A stretch of DNA of 64,000 bases from Sphingomonas cannabina (GCF_021391395.1 NZ_CP090059.1:2341001-2405000); one strand, 5' to 3'. Shown: positions 1 to 10,326, counted from the stretch's first letter. Numbers and translations: made by a program. Notes: generated by a model from the sequence alone, not told the origin.

Positions 1-15
1 TCGTGAGCGCAAGCG

Positions 16-744
16 ATGAACCCCGAGATCCTGCCCGGCAGCGGCGACGTGCTGCTGCTCTGTGACCATGCCTCCAACGCCATTCCGTCCGGCATCGACC
101 TCGGCGTCGCGTCCGACCTGCTCGACCGCCACATCGCGATCGACATCGGCGCGGGGCCGCTCACACGCGCGCTTGCGGCCGCCATCGGCGCCCCGGCGGT
201 ACTCGCCACCGTCTCGCGCCTGGTGATCGACCTCAATCGCGAAGTCGATCATCCGACCCTCATCCCGGCCGCCAGCGACGGCCATGCCATCCTGGGCAAC
301 GGCGCCGTCGACCGTTTCGAGCGCATCGCCCGCTTCCACGCGCCCTATCACCGCGCCGTCGCGGCCGAGGTGCGGGCAAGGCGGCCGCGGCTGATCCTAG
401 GCATCCACAGCTTCACGCCGAGGCTCGAGAGCGGCAATGCGCCCGAGCGGCGCTGGGAGATCGGCATCCTCTCCAACCGTGACCGCCGCGCCGCCACGCC
501 GGCGATCGCCTTCCTGGAGAGCGAGGGGCTGATCGTCGGGGACAATGAACCCTATTCGGGCCGTATCCTCAACGCGACGCTCAACCGCCATGCGGAGGGG
601 CATGGCACCCCTTCGGTCGGCATCGAAGTGCGCAACGACCTGATCCGCGACGAGGCCGGCGTGACGCGCTGGACGGAAATTTTGACGCGAATGATCGCTG
701 CGGTGCGCAATGACCTTGCGTCGAAGGCCCTTCCCGCGACATAG
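16..744 (+). CDS. N-formylglutamate amidohydrolase family protein
   Basis: A 242-residue cytoplasmic hydrolase of the N-formylglutamate amidohydrolase (FGase) family, which releases formate from N-formylglutamate at the end of histidine degradation or removes related N-formyl groups. Family signs are the CDHAS motif at residues 16-20, the SRLVIDLNR segment at 67-75 and the H131-SFTP motif, which supply the expected metal-binding positions. Length is normal for the short alphaproteobacterial form. No other hut genes are nearby, so a role in histidine use is family inference. Bases 2-19 read as the possible end of an upstream gene (RERKR-stop) whose TGA would overlap this ATG; too little is present to identify it. 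Confidence 0.87.
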   Translation: MNPEILPGSGDVLLLCDHASNAIPSGIDLGVASDLLDRHIAIDIGAGPLTRALAAAIGAPAVLATVSRLVIDLNREVDHPTLIPAASDGHAILGNGAVDRFERIARFHAPYHRAVAAEVRARRPRLILGIHSFTPRLESGNAPERRWEIGILSNRDRRAATPAIAFLESEGLIVGDNEPYSGRILNATLNRHAEGHGTPSVGIEVRNDLIRDEAGVTRWTEILTRMIAAVRNDLASKALPAT

Positions 745-754
745 GCGCCGCGTC

Positions 755-2476
755 ATGGCTCATCAATTCGACAAATCCCGCCTGCCCAGCCGTCACGTCT
801 CGGTCGGGCCCGAACGCGCTCCGCACCGCAGCTATTATTATGCGATGGGGCTCACCGAGGAGCAGATCGCGCGCCCGTTCGTCGCGATCGCCAGCGCCGG
901 CAACGACAGCGCGCCGTGCAATACGGCGCTCGATCCGCAGGCGGACGCCTGCCGCGGCGGGGTGGAGGCTGGCGGGGGCCTGCCGCGCCGGTTCAACACC
1001 ATCACCGTCACCGACGGCATCGCGATGGGCCATCAGGGGATGAAGGCGTCGCTCGTCAGCCGCGAGGTGATCGCCGATTCGATCGAACTCAGCGTGCGCG
1101 GCCATTGCTACGACGCGCTGGTCGGCTTCGCGGGGTGCGACAAGTCGCTGCCCGGCATGATGATGGCGATGCTGCGGCTCAATGTGCCGTCGATCTTCGT
1201 CTATGGCGGCTCGATCCTGCCCGGCCGGTTCGAGGGGCGTGACGTCACAGTCAAGGACGTATTCGAGGTGGTAGGGCGCTACGCCGCTGGCACTTGCCCG
1301 ATCGAGGACGTCCATGCGCTCGAGAAGGTCGCCTGCCCGGGGCATGGCGCGTGCGGCGGACAATATACCGCCAATACGATGGCCTGCGTCGGTGAGGCGA
1401 TCGGATTATCTTTGCCGAACAGTAATATGTTGCCGGCACCTTATAGCTCGCGTGAGCAGGTTGCCCATGCCGCGGGCGTTCAAGTGATGGAACTGCTTGC
1501 CGCCAACATCCGTCCGCGTGACATCTGCACGCGCGAGGCGTTCGAGAATGCCGCGCGTATCGTCGCGGCGACCGGCGGCTCGACAAACGGGGCACTGCAC
1601 CTTCCGGCGATGGCGAACGAGGCGGGGATCGATTTCGACCTGTTCGACGTGGCGGAGATATTCAAGTCAACGCCTTACTGCGCAGACCTGCAACCGGGCG
1701 GGCAGTATGTCGCGAAGGATATGTACGAGGCTGGCGGGGTCTACATGCTGATGAAGACGCTGCTTGCCGAGGGGCTGCTTCACGGCGACTGCATCACCGT
1801 CACCGGCCGGACGCTGGGTGAGAATATCGAGCAGGTGACGTGGAATCCCGACCAGAAGGTGATCTACGACGCCCGCACCCCGATCACGCCCACCGGGGGT
1901 GTGGTCGGCCTGCGCGGCTCGCTGGCGCCCGATGGCGCGATCGTGAAGGTCGCGGGGCTGCATCACCTTCAGTTCGAAGGGCCGGCGCGGGTGTTCGATT
2001 GCGAGGAGGATGCCTTTGCCGCGGTCGAGGCGCGCGACATCGCAGAGGGCTGCGTGATCGTGATCCGCTACGAAGGGCCGAAGGGCGGCCCGGGGATGCG
2101 CGAGATGCTGGCGACCACCGCTGCGCTCTACGGGCTCGGCATGGGCGAGAGCGTCGCGCTGATCACCGACGGCCGCTTCTCGGGCGCGACGCGGGGCTTC
2201 TGCATTGGCCATGTCGGCCCGGAGGCGGCGGAGGGCGGTCCGATCGCGCTGGTCGAGGACGGCGATCCGATCCGTATCGATGCCGAGGCGGGCACGATCG
2301 ACCTGCTGGTCGACGAGGCCGTGCTCGCCGAGCGCAAGGCGCGCTGGCGGCCGCGGGTCAACGATTATCAGTCGGGCGCATTGTGGCGCTATTCGGAGAC
2401 GGTCGGTCCGGCGTACAAGGGCGCGGTCACGCACCCGGGAGCCGCTGCCGAACGCCATGTCTACGCGGATATCTAG
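755..2476 (+). CDS. ilvD: Dihydroxy-acid dehydratase (IlvD/Edd family)
   Basis: A 573-residue Fe-S dehydratase converting 2,3-dihydroxy-3-methyl acids to 2-keto acids in isoleucine and valine synthesis. The three cluster cysteines are visible: C55 in APCNTAL, C128 in AGCDKSLPG and C200 in [14 protein letters not shown]. The ATGGSTN segment and the C-terminal [12 protein letters not shown] motif are also typical. The start at 755 is chosen because the protein then opens like the family; the upstream in-frame extension is arginine-rich and overlaps the previous gene. The 3' end overlaps a lipoprotein gene by 20 nt, so the two are probably cotranscribed. Phosphogluconate dehydratase (Edd) is the alternative, but length and motifs fit IlvD better. 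Confidence 0.92.
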   Translation: MAHQFDKSRLPSRHVSVGPERAPHRSYYYAMGLTEEQIARPFVAIASAGNDSAPCNTALDPQADACRGGVEAGGGLPRRFNTITVTDGIAMGHQGMKASLVSREVIADSIELSVRGHCYDALVGFAGCDKSLPGMMMAMLRLNVPSIFVYGGSILPGRFEGRDVTVKDVFEVVGRYAAGTCPIEDVHALEKVACPGHGACGGQYTANTMACVGEAIGLSLPNSNMLPAPYSSREQVAHAAGVQVMELLAANIRPRDICTREAFENAARIVAATGGSTNGALHLPAMANEAGIDFDLFDVAEIFKSTPYCADLQPGGQYVAKDMYEAGGVYMLMKTLLAEGLLHGDCITVTGRTLGENIEQVTWNPDQKVIYDARTPITPTGGVVGLRGSLAPDGAIVKVAGLHHLQFEGPARVFDCEEDAFAAVEARDIAEGCVIVIRYEGPKGGPGMREMLATTAALYGLGMGESVALITDGRFSGATRGFCIGHVGPEAAEGGPIALVEDGDPIRIDAEAGTIDLLVDEAVLAERKARWRPRVNDYQSGALWRYSETVGPAYKGAVTHPGAAAERHVYADI

Positions 2477-2825
2477 CCTCGCCGTCCTGCTCTTGCTCGC
2501 CGCGTGCGGGCAGGCGTCCGATACCGGCAATGCCGAGCAGGCGGCGGGCGATCGCATCGATTGCGCCCCGCCGGGAGCGCAGGGATTTTCGCGCGTGTGC
2601 ACGATCGATCGCATGCGGTCGGATGACGGGCTGATCCTGACGGTGCATCAGCCCGGCGGTGGCTTCCATCGGCTGCGCACCACCCGGGACGGGCGCGGGG
2701 TCGTCGCGGCCGACGGGGCGGAGCAGGCGGCGGTGAGCGTGGTCGATCCCCGCACGATCGAGATCGCGATCGGGGGAGCGCGCTATCGGCTGCCGGCGAC
2801 GGTGGGGCCGATCCCGAAACGATGA
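2457..2825 (+). CDS. Small predicted lipoprotein, function unknown
   Basis: A 122-residue protein with a lipoprotein signal peptide: a short basic start, a leucine/alanine-rich core and a lipobox LAAC with C16 as the acylated residue. The mature part contains two cysteines (in IDCAPP and RVCTID) and a beta-rich stretch, without a family I recognise. It starts inside the end of ilvD (20-nt overlap) and its TGA overlaps the ATG of the next gene (ATGA), so it is translationally sandwiched between two metabolic enzymes. The start at 2457 is the only one that gives a complete signal peptide. Confidence 0.75.
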   Translation: MSTRISSLAVLLLLAACGQASDTGNAEQAAGDRIDCAPPGAQGFSRVCTIDRMRSDDGLILTVHQPGGGFHRLRTTRDGRGVVAADGAEQAAVSVVDPRTIEIAIGGARYRLPATVGPIPKR

Positions 2826-4171
2826 GGCGGATTCCGGAAGGCGCGCCGATCGTCACCGCCGCGGCGATGCGCGCTGCGGAGGAAGGGGCTTTCGCGCGCG
2901 GCGTTTCGCAGGACGAATTGATGGAGCGGGCCGGCGCGTCGGTCGCGCTTGAGGTGGCGCGGCTGGCGGGCGGGCGGCGGATTCTGGTGCTGGCCGGGCC
3001 CGGCAACAACGGCGGCGATGCCTGGGTGGCGGCGCGCTGGCTGGCGGGGCGGGGCCATGACGTCAACGTGGCGGAGCTTCCCGGAAAGGGCGAAGGCTCG
3101 GCGGGACGGATGCGAGCGCGGTGGACGGGTGCGGTGACCCCGCTCGGCGAAGCGGCGGCCCGGCCGGTGCTGGTCGACGGGCTGTTCGGCACCGGGATCA
3201 CCCGCCCCCTCGTGCCCGAGGTGGCAGCGTCGCTGGCGCGGCTGACGCGAGCGGCGGAGCTCGTCGTCGCGATCGACATTCCCTCCGGCGTCACCACGGA
3301 AGGGGATGGGCTCGATGTCGATGTCACCGTCGCGCTAGGCGCGCTGAAGCCGGAGCATGTGCTGGGGCGGGGGATCGCCCGCAGCGGGCATGTGCTGCTC
3401 GCCGACATCGACGTGCCGGTAGCGACGGATTGGCGGACGATCGCCCGCCCCAGGCTCGCCGCGCCGGAGCCGGGGGCGCACAAATACAGCCGCGGCATGG
3501 TCGGCGTGATCGCCGGCGCGATGCCGGGCGCCGCGCGTCTGGCGGCGCGGGCGGCAATGCGCTGCGCGGGTTACGTGGTGCTCGCCGGCGCCGAGGGCGG
3601 GCCGGATGCGCTCGTCCATCGCGAGGTCGAAGATCTGTTCGACGACGAGCGGATCGGCGCGCTGGTCATCGGGCCGGGACTGGGCGGCGGCGGCTCGGGC
3701 CTGCTCGACAAGGCCATCGCGAGCGACCGGGCGCTGGTGCTGGATGGCGATGCGCTGTCGATCCTCGGGAATGACGCGGTCGACCGGTTGCGGGCGCGGC
3801 AGGCGCCGACCGTGCTGACCCCGCATTCGGGCGAGTTCACGCGCATGTTCGGCGAAGGCGAGGGCGGCAAGATCGAGCGTACGCTCGCGGCGGCCGGGGC
3901 AAGCGGCTGCACCATCGTCCACAAGGGCGCGGACACGGTGATCGCCTCGCCCGGGGGGAGCGTCGTCGTCGAGGCGGCCGCGCCGTCATGGCTGGCGAGC
4001 GCGGGGACGGGTGACGTCCTCGCCGGGCTGGTCGCCGGGCGGATCGCTGCCGGCGGATCGGCGGAGGAGGCGGTGTGGCTGCACGCGCGGGCAGCCGAGA
4101 TCGTGGGCCCGGCGCTGATCGCGGACGAGCTGATCGACGCGCTTCCCCGGGCGATCGCGGAATGCCTGTGA
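2822..4171 (+). CDS. nnr: Bifunctional NAD(P)H-hydrate epimerase / ADP-dependent NAD(P)H-hydrate dehydratase
   Basis: A 449-residue cytoplasmic metabolite-repair enzyme. The N-terminal YjeF domain (about 1-200, with GNNGGD at 61-66) epimerises damaged R-NAD(P)HX to the S form. The C-terminal carbohydrate-kinase-like domain (about 210-449, with TPHSGEF and the GTGD motif at 395-398) dehydrates S-NAD(P)HX back to NAD(P)H using ADP. Both domains look intact. It is coupled by ATGA to the upstream lipoprotein gene, and its last 10 nt overlap the next gene, so 755-5358 is probably one transcription unit. Confidence 0.93.
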   Translation: MRRIPEGAPIVTAAAMRAAEEGAFARGVSQDELMERAGASVALEVARLAGGRRILVLAGPGNNGGDAWVAARWLAGRGHDVNVAELPGKGEGSAGRMRARWTGAVTPLGEAAARPVLVDGLFGTGITRPLVPEVAASLARLTRAAELVVAIDIPSGVTTEGDGLDVDVTVALGALKPEHVLGRGIARSGHVLLADIDVPVATDWRTIARPRLAAPEPGAHKYSRGMVGVIAGAMPGAARLAARAAMRCAGYVVLAGAEGGPDALVHREVEDLFDDERIGALVIGPGLGGGGSGLLDKAIASDRALVLDGDALSILGNDAVDRLRARQAPTVLTPHSGEFTRMFGEGEGGKIERTLAAAGASGCTIVHKGADTVIASPGGSVVVEAAAPSWLASAGTGDVLAGLVAGRIAAGGSAEEAVWLHARAAEIVGPALIADELIDALPRAIAECL

Positions 4172-5358
4172 CGGACACGATCGTGCGCGTCGCAGCGCGC
4201 GGCGACGGGGTGACCGCGGACGGGCGCCACGTCGCGCTTGCGGCGCCCGGCGATGTGATCCGTCCGGACGGCAGCGTCGAGCCGGGCGCCCATCATCAGG
4301 CGCCGCCATGCCGGCATTTCCCAGTGTGTGGCGGATGCCAGCTTCAACATCTTGATGAAGAAAGTTATTCCTCCTTCGTTTTTGACCGGATCGCGAGCGC
4401 GCTGACGGCCCAGGGCCTGAGCGCCGCGATCCGTCCGCCGGCGCTGTCGCCGCCGCGCACGCGTCGCCGGGCGACGCTTCACGCCGAACGGCGGGGGCGG
4501 CAGGTGCTGCTCGGCTTCACCGAGGGCGCCAGCCATCGCATCGTCGACATGGCCGAATGCTGGGTGCTCGCGCCCGAGTTGTTCGCCCTGCTGGCACCGC
4601 TCAGGAAGCTGCTCGCGGCGCTGATGCCGGAGCGCGGGCGGGCGAACGTGCATCTCGCGTCGACCGATCGCGGGCCGGACGTGCTGATCGAAGCGCGGAT
4701 TACCGAGAGCCTCACGGTCGCGGAGGAGATCATCGCCTTTGCCGGTCGAAACGGGCTGGCGCGGTTCGCGGTGGACGAGGGGATGGGGCCGGAGGTCCGC
4801 TGGGAGCCCGAGCCGGTGACGATCGCCCTCGGCGGCGTGCCGGTGCCGTTCCCGCCGGCGAGCTTCCTCCAGGCGACCGTGCATGGCGAGGCGGCGCTGG
4901 TCGCGGCGGTGCGCGAAGCAGTGGATGGCGCGATGGCCACGGCCGACCTGTTCGCTGGGCTCGGTACCTTCACCTTTGCCCTTTCTGGAAAACTCTATGC
5001 GGCCGAGGCAGCGCGTGACGCGGTGCTGGCGCTCAAGGCCGCCGCGGGGCGGGCGGGACGACCGGTGTTGGCCGAGCACCGCGACCTGTTCAGGCGGCCG
5101 CTGGTGCCGGCCGAGCTCGATCGCTTCGACGCGATCGTGCTCGATCCGCCGCGGGCCGGCGCGCGCGAGCAGGCGGTGCAGCTCGCCGCCTCGCGAGCCG
5201 CACGGATTGCCTATGTTTCATGTAATCCCAGTAGCTTCGCGCGTGATGCGAAGATCATATGCGAAGGCGGCTATCGCCTCGACTGGGTCCAGCCGGTCGG
5301 CCAGTTCACCTGGTCGACCCATGTCGAGCTGGCCGCGGCGTTCAGCCGTCAGGGATAA
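4162..5358 (+). CDS. Fe-S 23S rRNA (uracil-5-)-methyltransferase, RlmD/TrmA family
   Basis: A 398-residue SAM-dependent RNA m5U methyltransferase. It has an N-terminal TRAM-like stretch (about 5-40), a [4Fe-4S] cysteine set C50, C56, C59 and probably C133, a Rossmann domain with DLFAGLGTF, a DPPRAG motif, and the catalytic YVSCNP with the nucleophilic cysteine at about residue 354. The start at 4162 gives the standard N-terminus and overlaps nnr by 10 nt. Its 3' end overlaps the converging truA by 10 nt. RlmD- and RlmC-type specificity cannot be told apart from sequence alone. Codons around the Fe-S cluster (4321-4380) are notably less GC-rich than their surroundings. Confidence 0.87.
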   Translation: MPVTDTIVRVAARGDGVTADGRHVALAAPGDVIRPDGSVEPGAHHQAPPCRHFPVCGGCQLQHLDEESYSSFVFDRIASALTAQGLSAAIRPPALSPPRTRRRATLHAERRGRQVLLGFTEGASHRIVDMAECWVLAPELFALLAPLRKLLAALMPERGRANVHLASTDRGPDVLIEARITESLTVAEEIIAFAGRNGLARFAVDEGMGPEVRWEPEPVTIALGGVPVPFPPASFLQATVHGEAALVAAVREAVDGAMATADLFAGLGTFTFALSGKLYAAEAARDAVLALKAAAGRAGRPVLAEHRDLFRRPLVPAELDRFDAIVLDPPRAGAREQAVQLAASRAARIAYVSCNPSSFARDAKIICEGGYRLDWVQPVGQFTWSTHVELAAAFSRQG

Positions 5359-6089
5359 TCGGCGCGGATGAAGTAGAGCCCGTCGGGCGGCGCGTTGAGG
5401 CCGAGCGCGGCGCGGTCGCGCGCCTCGAGCGCGCGGCGCATGTCGTCGGGCCGCCACTTGCCTTGGCCGACCAGCGCGAGGCAGCCGACCATCGAGCGCA
5501 CCTGGTGATGCAGGAACGAGCGTGCCGAGGCGTGGACGGTGATGCGGTCGCCCTTCGCCTCCACCTCGAGCCGGTCCAGCGTGCGCACCGGATTGTCGGC
5601 CTGGCAGTGCGCCGAGCGGAAGGTGGTGAAGTCATGGCGTCCGACGAGATGTGCGGCGCCCTCGGCCATCGCCGCGGCGTCGAGCGGGGCGTGAATACGC
5701 CAGGCCAGCCCCTTCTCGAAGGTGAGCGGCGCGCGGCGCACGGCGATGCGGTACTCGTAGTGCCGCGCGATGCAGGAGAAGCGGGCGTGCCAGTCGTCGG
5801 GCACCACCTCGCAGCCGAGGATCGCGATCGGGGCAGGGCGCAGGCGGGCGTTGAGTGCCTCCATCAGGCGGAAAGGCGTAAGCGGCTTGGCGATGTCGCA
5901 ATGGGCGCGCATCCCCGTCGCGTGGACGCCCGTGTCGGTGCGGCCGGCGGCCTGGACCAGCACCTCCTCGCCGGTGACCTCATAGGCCGCCCGCTCGATC
6001 GCCTCCTGTACGCTGGGGCCATGATCCTGCACCTGCCAGCCCATGAAGGGGCGGCCGTCATATTCGATGGTGAGCGCGAAACGGGTCAT
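5349..6089 (-). CDS. truA: tRNA pseudouridine(38-40) synthase TruA
   Basis: A 246-residue enzyme that isomerises uridines 38-40 in the tRNA anticodon stem-loop. The catalytic aspartate is D52 in the motif GRTDTGVHA, and the C-terminal half has the conserved HHQVRSMVG segment. The start is fixed by the ATGA overlap with the fmt stop at 6086-6089, so it is translated after fmt from the same message. Length and architecture are normal. Confidence 0.96.
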   Translation of the reverse strand: MTRFALTIEYDGRPFMGWQVQDHGPSVQEAIERAAYEVTGEEVLVQAAGRTDTGVHATGMRAHCDIAKPLTPFRLMEALNARLRPAPIAILGCEVVPDDWHARFSCIARHYEYRIAVRRAPLTFEKGLAWRIHAPLDAAAMAEGAAHLVGRHDFTTFRSAHCQADNPVRTLDRLEVEAKGDRITVHASARSFLHHQVRSMVGCLALVGQGKWRPDDMRRALEARDRAALGLNAPPDGLYFIRADYP

Positions 6090-6991
6090 GCGAGCTTCGC
6101 CCCCTGCGGCACGGCAAAGCCCCGGAGCAGCTCGTCCGACGTCATGACGCCGCGGCCGGCCCGCTGGACCGATGTCGGCCGGATCGCGCCCGTTCCGCAG
6201 GCGATCGTCAGCCTGTCGTCGAGCACGGTCGCTGCCGGCCCGCTCGCCTCCACCAGCTCCGCAGCGAGCACCCGGACCCGCTCTCTCCTGACCTCGAAGA
6301 AGGCGCCTGGCGGATTGAATGCGCGCACCTGCCGCTCGACCGCCTCGGCCGGTTGGGTGAAGTCGAGCCGCCACTCCGCCTTGTCGATCTTGGCGGCGTA
6401 GGTGACGCCGTCCTCCGGCTGCGGCACTGGCGGATACCGGTCGAGGCTGGCCAGCACCTCGACCATCAGCGCCGCGCCCTTTGCCGCGAGCTCGGCGGTG
6501 AGCTCGCCGGCGGTCTTGGCATCGATCGGCGTGCGGGCCTCGGCGCGGACCGGACCGGTGTCGAGGCCGGTTTCCATCTGCATGATCCCCACGCCGGTTT
6601 CGGCATCGCCCGCCAGGATCGCGCGCTGGATCGGCGCGGCCCCCCGCCAGCGCGGCAGCAACGAGGCATGGACGTTGAGGCAGCCGTGCCGCGGCGCATC
6701 CAGCACGGGGCGCGGCAGGATCAGGCCGTAGGCGGCGACGACTGCCACGTCCGCCTCCAGCGCCGCGAAATCGGCCTGCGTCGCGGCATCGCGCAGACTC
6801 GTGGGCGTCCGTACCCCGATGCCCAGCACTTCGGCGCGCGCGTGCACCGGCGAGGGCACCAGTGCCTGGCCGCGGCGCCCGCCCGGGCGCGGAGGCTGGC
6901 TGTAGACGGCGATGACGTCATGCCCGGCCGCCACCAGCGCATCGAGCGTCGGCACGGCGAAGTCGGGCGTTCCCATGAAGATGATCCGCAT
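6086..6991 (-). CDS. fmt: Methionyl-tRNA formyltransferase
   Basis: A 301-residue enzyme that formylates Met-tRNA(fMet) using 10-formyl-THF for translation initiation. The catalytic triad of the GART-like fold is present: N106 and H108 in [13 protein letters not shown] and D144 in GLDTGPV; a C-terminal OB-like domain follows. It is the first gene of an fmt-truA pair. Its usual partner def lies only 700 bp away but on the other strand, separated by recR, so the classical def-fmt operon is split here into two divergent units with a 53-nt shared gap. Confidence 0.96.
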   Translation of the reverse strand: MRIIFMGTPDFAVPTLDALVAAGHDVIAVYSQPPRPGGRRGQALVPSPVHARAEVLGIGVRTPTSLRDAATQADFAALEADVAVVAAYGLILPRPVLDAPRHGCLNVHASLLPRWRGAAPIQRAILAGDAETGVGIMQMETGLDTGPVRAEARTPIDAKTAGELTAELAAKGAALMVEVLASLDRYPPVPQPEDGVTYAAKIDKAEWRLDFTQPAEAVERQVRAFNPPGAFFEVRRERVRVLAAELVEASGPAATVLDDRLTIACGTGAIRPTSVQRAGRGVMTSDELLRGFAVPQGAKLA

Positions 6992-7044
6992 CGCGCCTCA
7001 GGACACCGTGGCGTCCGCGCGCGCAACCCCCTATCTGTTCCCAC

Positions 7045-7641
7045 ATGGCTTCTCCCGAAATCGAGGCGCTGACCAATGCGCTGGCCAAGCTGCCCGGGCT
7101 CGGCCCCCGTTCGGCGCGGCGCGCGGTGCTCCATCTCATCAAGCGGCGCGAGGCGGCGCTGGGGCCGCTGCTGTCGGCCTTGAGCGCGGTGAACGAGCGG
7201 CTGTCGACCTGTTCGACCTGCGGCAACGTCGACACCACCGACCCCTGCGCCGTCTGCGCCGATCCGCGCCGGGACGCGCGGTCGCTCTGCGTGGTCGAGG
7301 AGGTCGCCGATCTCTGGGCGCTGGAGCGCTCGCGGCTGTTCCCGGGGCGGTTCCATGTGCTCGGCGGGCGGCTGTCGGCGCTGGAGGGCGTGCGGCCGGA
7401 GGACCTTGCGATCGACAGCCTCATCCGCCGCATCGCCGCGGGCGGGATCGACGAGGTGGTGCTGGCGATGAACGCGACGCTGGAGGGGCAGACCACCGCC
7501 CATTACATCGCCGAGCGGATCGAGACCTATCCGGTGCGCGTGACCCAGCTCGCGCACGGACTGCCGGTCGGCGGCGAGCTCGACTATCTCGACGAGGGCA
7601 CGCTGGCGCAGGCATTGCGCGCGCGCCGGCCGGTGGCGTAG
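7045..7641 (+). CDS. recR: Recombination mediator protein RecR
   Basis: A 198-residue protein that acts with RecO and RecF in loading RecA during gap repair. It shows the N-terminal helix-hairpin-helix ([11 protein letters not shown]), the C4 zinc finger C56-x2-C59-x8-C68-x2-C71, and a Toprim domain beginning at about residue 80 ([12 protein letters not shown]). There is no purine-rich Shine-Dalgarno before the ATG. A possible -10 (TATCTG, 7032-7037) lies only 7 nt upstream, so the message may be leaderless. Confidence 0.96.
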   Translation: MASPEIEALTNALAKLPGLGPRSARRAVLHLIKRREAALGPLLSALSAVNERLSTCSTCGNVDTTDPCAVCADPRRDARSLCVVEEVADLWALERSRLFPGRFHVLGGRLSALEGVRPEDLAIDSLIRRIAAGGIDEVVLAMNATLEGQTTAHYIAERIETYPVRVTQLAHGLPVGGELDYLDEGTLAQALRARRPVA

Positions 7642-7696
7642 CCACGTCTTTCGGCGCTCGCTTGACGCTCATGGGCGGGAGGCTTAGCTCGGCCGC

Positions 7697-8224
7697 ATGA
7701 CGGTAATGACGATCCTCGAGATTCCCCATCCGGGCCTGCGCGAAATGGCCGCGCCGGTCGCGGCGATCACCGACGAGACGCGCGCCCTGATCGACGATAT
7801 GTTCGAGACGATGTACGACGCGCGCGGCATCGGCCTCGCCGCGACGCAGGTCGGCGTGCTCCAGCGCGTGGTGGTGATCGACCTGCAGGAGCCGGAGGAG
7901 CCCGAGGGCGAGCCGGTGCGCGATCCCAAGGTGTTCGTGAACCCGGAGCTCACCTGGACCAGCGAGGAAACCGCGACCTACAACGAAGGCTGTCTTTCAA
8001 TTCCCGAGCAATATGCCGAGGTCGAGCGTCCCGCGCGTTGCAGGGTGAAGTGGCTCGATCGCGACGGGGCCTCCCATGAGGAGGAGTTCGACGGGTTGAT
8101 GGCGACCTGCATCCAGCACGAGATCGACCATCTGAACGGCGTGCTGTTCATCGATCACATCTCGCGGCTCAAGCGCGACATGATCGTCAAGAAGTTGGCG
8201 AAGGCACGCAAGGCGGCGGCGTAG
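7697..8224 (+). CDS. def: Peptide deformylase
   Basis: A 175-residue metalloenzyme that removes the formyl group from nascent proteins. All three family motifs are present: GIGLAATQVG (44-53), EGCLSIP with metal ligand C99, and QHEIDHLNG with ligands H141 and H145 and catalytic E142. It lies 55 nt after recR on the same strand. A TTGACG hexamer at 7662-7667 could belong to a promoter placed very close to the start. The product functionally complements fmt, encoded divergently just upstream. Confidence 0.96.
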   Translation: MTVMTILEIPHPGLREMAAPVAAITDETRALIDDMFETMYDARGIGLAATQVGVLQRVVVIDLQEPEEPEGEPVRDPKVFVNPELTWTSEETATYNEGCLSIPEQYAEVERPARCRVKWLDRDGASHEEEFDGLMATCIQHEIDHLNGVLFIDHISRLKRDMIVKKLAKARKAAA

Positions 8225-8240
8225 AGCCGGTCCCCGCCTG

Positions 8241-8316
8241 AGCTCCTGCGGAGACAGGAGCTTTGGATCATGGCTACATCGTTTGGGGCCGGCGCTCTTG
8301 CCTTCGCAGGAGCAGG
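8241..8316. repeat. Intergenic inverted repeat, family C copy 1
   Basis: The gap between def and the converging gene at 8330 contains AGCTCCTG-CGGAGA-CAGGAGCT (8241-8262), a perfect 8-bp-arm hairpin. A second half-element (GCCTTCGCAGGAGC-like, from about 8299) is complementary to the first. The same pair design recurs at 11082-11148. It may act as a bidirectional transcription end for the two converging genes. No gene is seen in 8225-8329. Confidence 0.6.
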
Positions 8317-8329
8317 TCCTTTCGACGGG

Positions 8330-8812
8330 TCAGGTGCCGCAGTAGATCAGGCCGATCGGCTGGAAGCTTTTCGCTTCGACCATCATCGCCTTGGCGGATT
8401 CGGCGAAGCGGAGCGTGATCCGGTCCTTGGCGGCCGGTGCCTCGGCATAGCAGGTCGCCGCGATGTCGTAGCCGCCGGGAACGGTTTCGACGTCGTCGAA
8501 GTCGCAGGAGACCTCGCCTGCGGTGGCGAGATGACGCTGGGCGAATGTCCATGCACCCGAGCGGCAAAGCTCGGGCTTCGCCGCCCAGGTTCCGACATAG
8601 CGGAACTCCGTGCTCGCCGGCGGGAGGCTGGTACCGGGTTTCGCCGGAGAAATAGCGGGTGTCGCGTTGGATTGTGGCGCCGGGCTTGCTGGCGAGAGAG
8701 GGGGCACCGTCGCGACTACCGCATTGGTGGCTGCGTCGGCCGCATTGTCGCTTGCGGAAGGCGAACACGCGATGGCCAGGCAGGATAGCGGCAGGGCGAC
8801 GACCGATCTCAT
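8330..8812 (-). CDS. Predicted secreted or lipid-anchored protein, unknown function
   Basis: A 160-residue protein with a hydrophobic leader and a plausible lipobox (LAIAC, C16), followed by a low-complexity alanine/proline/serine linker to about residue 68. A compact C-terminal domain contains paired cysteines (ELCRSG, VSCDFD, ATCYAE, IYCGT), probably disulfide-bonded in the periplasm. I do not recognise a named family; this tail pattern is seen in hypothetical sphingomonad proteins. It stands alone between def and rmuC. Confidence 0.65.
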   Translation of the reverse strand: MRSVVALPLSCLAIACSPSASDNAADAATNAVVATVPPLSPASPAPQSNATPAISPAKPGTSLPPASTEFRYVGTWAAKPELCRSGAWTFAQRHLATAGEVSCDFDDVETVPGGYDIAATCYAEAPAAKDRITLRFAESAKAMMVEAKSFQPIGLIYCGT

Positions 8813-8904
8813 GCCGTCGCAAACTCCGCCGGCGACATGACGTTCCGCTTGTCGATCCGGCGGTGGGCGGATAGGTTCGCCCTCTGTTCCGATTTGCGCG
8901 AGAT

Positions 8905-10326
8905 ATGATGAGCACCACCGCCGTCCTGTTGATCCTGGTTGCCCTGGCCGTCGGCGTGGCGCTCGGTTGGTTCCTCGGCAATCGCGGCGCCGCCCAGGCG
9001 CGGGCGGAGCGCGACATGCGCGAAGCCGACTTCAAGGCGGCGATCGCCGACCTCGCTGTCGCCTCCGAGCGGGTGCGCGAGATGCCCGAGCTGCGCGAGG
9101 CGCTGGAGATCACGACGCGCGAGCGCGACATCGCCCGGCTCGAGCTGATGGAGCTCAAGACCAAGGCGAGCGCCTTCGAGGACCGGCTCGCCGAGTTCAA
9201 GGCGGCGCGCGAGGCGATGGTCGGCCAGTTCCGCGAGACCGCGCAGACGATGTTGAGCGAGGCGCAGGCGAACTTTCTCAAGCGCGCGGACGAGCGGTTT
9301 GGCCAGGCTGGTGAAGCAAATGAGGCCAAGATCAAAGCTTTGCTGGCACCTGTTGAGACCACGTTGAAGCGTTACGAGGAGGGGCTCGCCAAGGTCGAAC
9401 GCGATCGGATCGACAGCTATGCCGGCCTGCGCGAGGCGGTGGAGCAAGTGCGCGCGGGACAGGGCCAGGTGCGTGAGGAAACGGCGCGCCTCGTCAATGC
9501 ATTGCGTACCAGCCCCAAGGCGCGGGGCCGCTGGGGCGAGCAGTCGCTGCGGAACGTACTGGAGCAGGCGGGCCTCTCGCCCTTCGCCGATTTCGAGCAG
9601 GAAGTGGTGGTCAACAGCGACGACGGCGTGCTCCGGCCCGACGTGGTCGTACGGATGCCGGGCGGGCGGCGGCTGGTGGTCGACGCCAAATGCTCGCTCA
9701 ACGCCTTCCTCGACGCGAGCGACGCGATCGACGACGAGACGCGGAATGCGGCGCTCCGCGCTCATGCCGCCTCGGTGCGCAACCATGCCCAGCAGCTCGG
9801 CTCCAAAAGCTATTGGGACAAGTTCGGCGACACGGCCGACTATGTCGTGATGTACATCCCCGGCGAGCATTTCCTGTTCGCCGCGCTCGAGCAGGACCCG
9901 CAGCTGTGGGAATGGGCGATCGAGCGCAAGGTGCTGCTGGCGACGCCGACCAACCTCGTCGCGATCGCGCGCACCGTCGCCAATATCTGGCGGCAGGAGA
10001 AGCTGGTCGAGGAGGCGCGGGCGGTCGACGCGCTCGGCAAGGAGCTGCACGAGCGGCTGGCGGTGGCGGCGACGCACCTCAGGCGCGTCGGCGGCGGGCT
10101 CAATTCGGCGGTCGACAACTACAACAAGTTCGTCGCCAGCTTCGAGGGGCGCGTGCTCGTCTCGGCGCGGCGCTTCCGCGATCTCAGCGTCGGCACCGGT
10201 GCGCGCGAGATCGAGAATGTCGAGACGGTCGACGCGCTCGCCAAGCCTACCGTCGGCGACGTCGCGCTGTTGCCGGCCGCCGATGAGGAAGGGGACGAGG
10301 AACCTAGCGTGCGCGCCGCAGAGTGA
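8905..10326 (+). CDS. rmuC: DNA recombination protein RmuC homologue
   Basis: A 473-residue membrane-anchored protein. An N-terminal transmembrane segment (about residues 6-24) is followed by a long charged coiled coil (about 35-190) and the conserved RmuC nuclease-like domain (about 190-400), with RGRWGEQSLRN, RPDVVVRMPGG and VVDAKCSLNAF. RmuC limits DNA inversions between short inverted repeats in E. coli. Here the neighbourhood is rich in such repeats, but that link is only suggestive. The 3' end overlaps the converging gene by 23 nt. Confidence 0.92.
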   Translation: MMSTTAVLLILVALAVGVALGWFLGNRGAAQARAERDMREADFKAAIADLAVASERVREMPELREALEITTRERDIARLELMELKTKASAFEDRLAEFKAAREAMVGQFRETAQTMLSEAQANFLKRADERFGQAGEANEAKIKALLAPVETTLKRYEEGLAKVERDRIDSYAGLREAVEQVRAGQGQVREETARLVNALRTSPKARGRWGEQSLRNVLEQAGLSPFADFEQEVVVNSDDGVLRPDVVVRMPGGRRLVVDAKCSLNAFLDASDAIDDETRNAALRAHAASVRNHAQQLGSKSYWDKFGDTADYVVMYIPGEHFLFAALEQDPQLWEWAIERKVLLATPTNLVAIARTVANIWRQEKLVEEARAVDALGKELHERLAVAATHLRRVGGGLNSAVDNYNKFVASFEGRVLVSARRFRDLSVGTGAREIENVETVDALAKPTVGDVALLPAADEEGDEEPSVRAAE

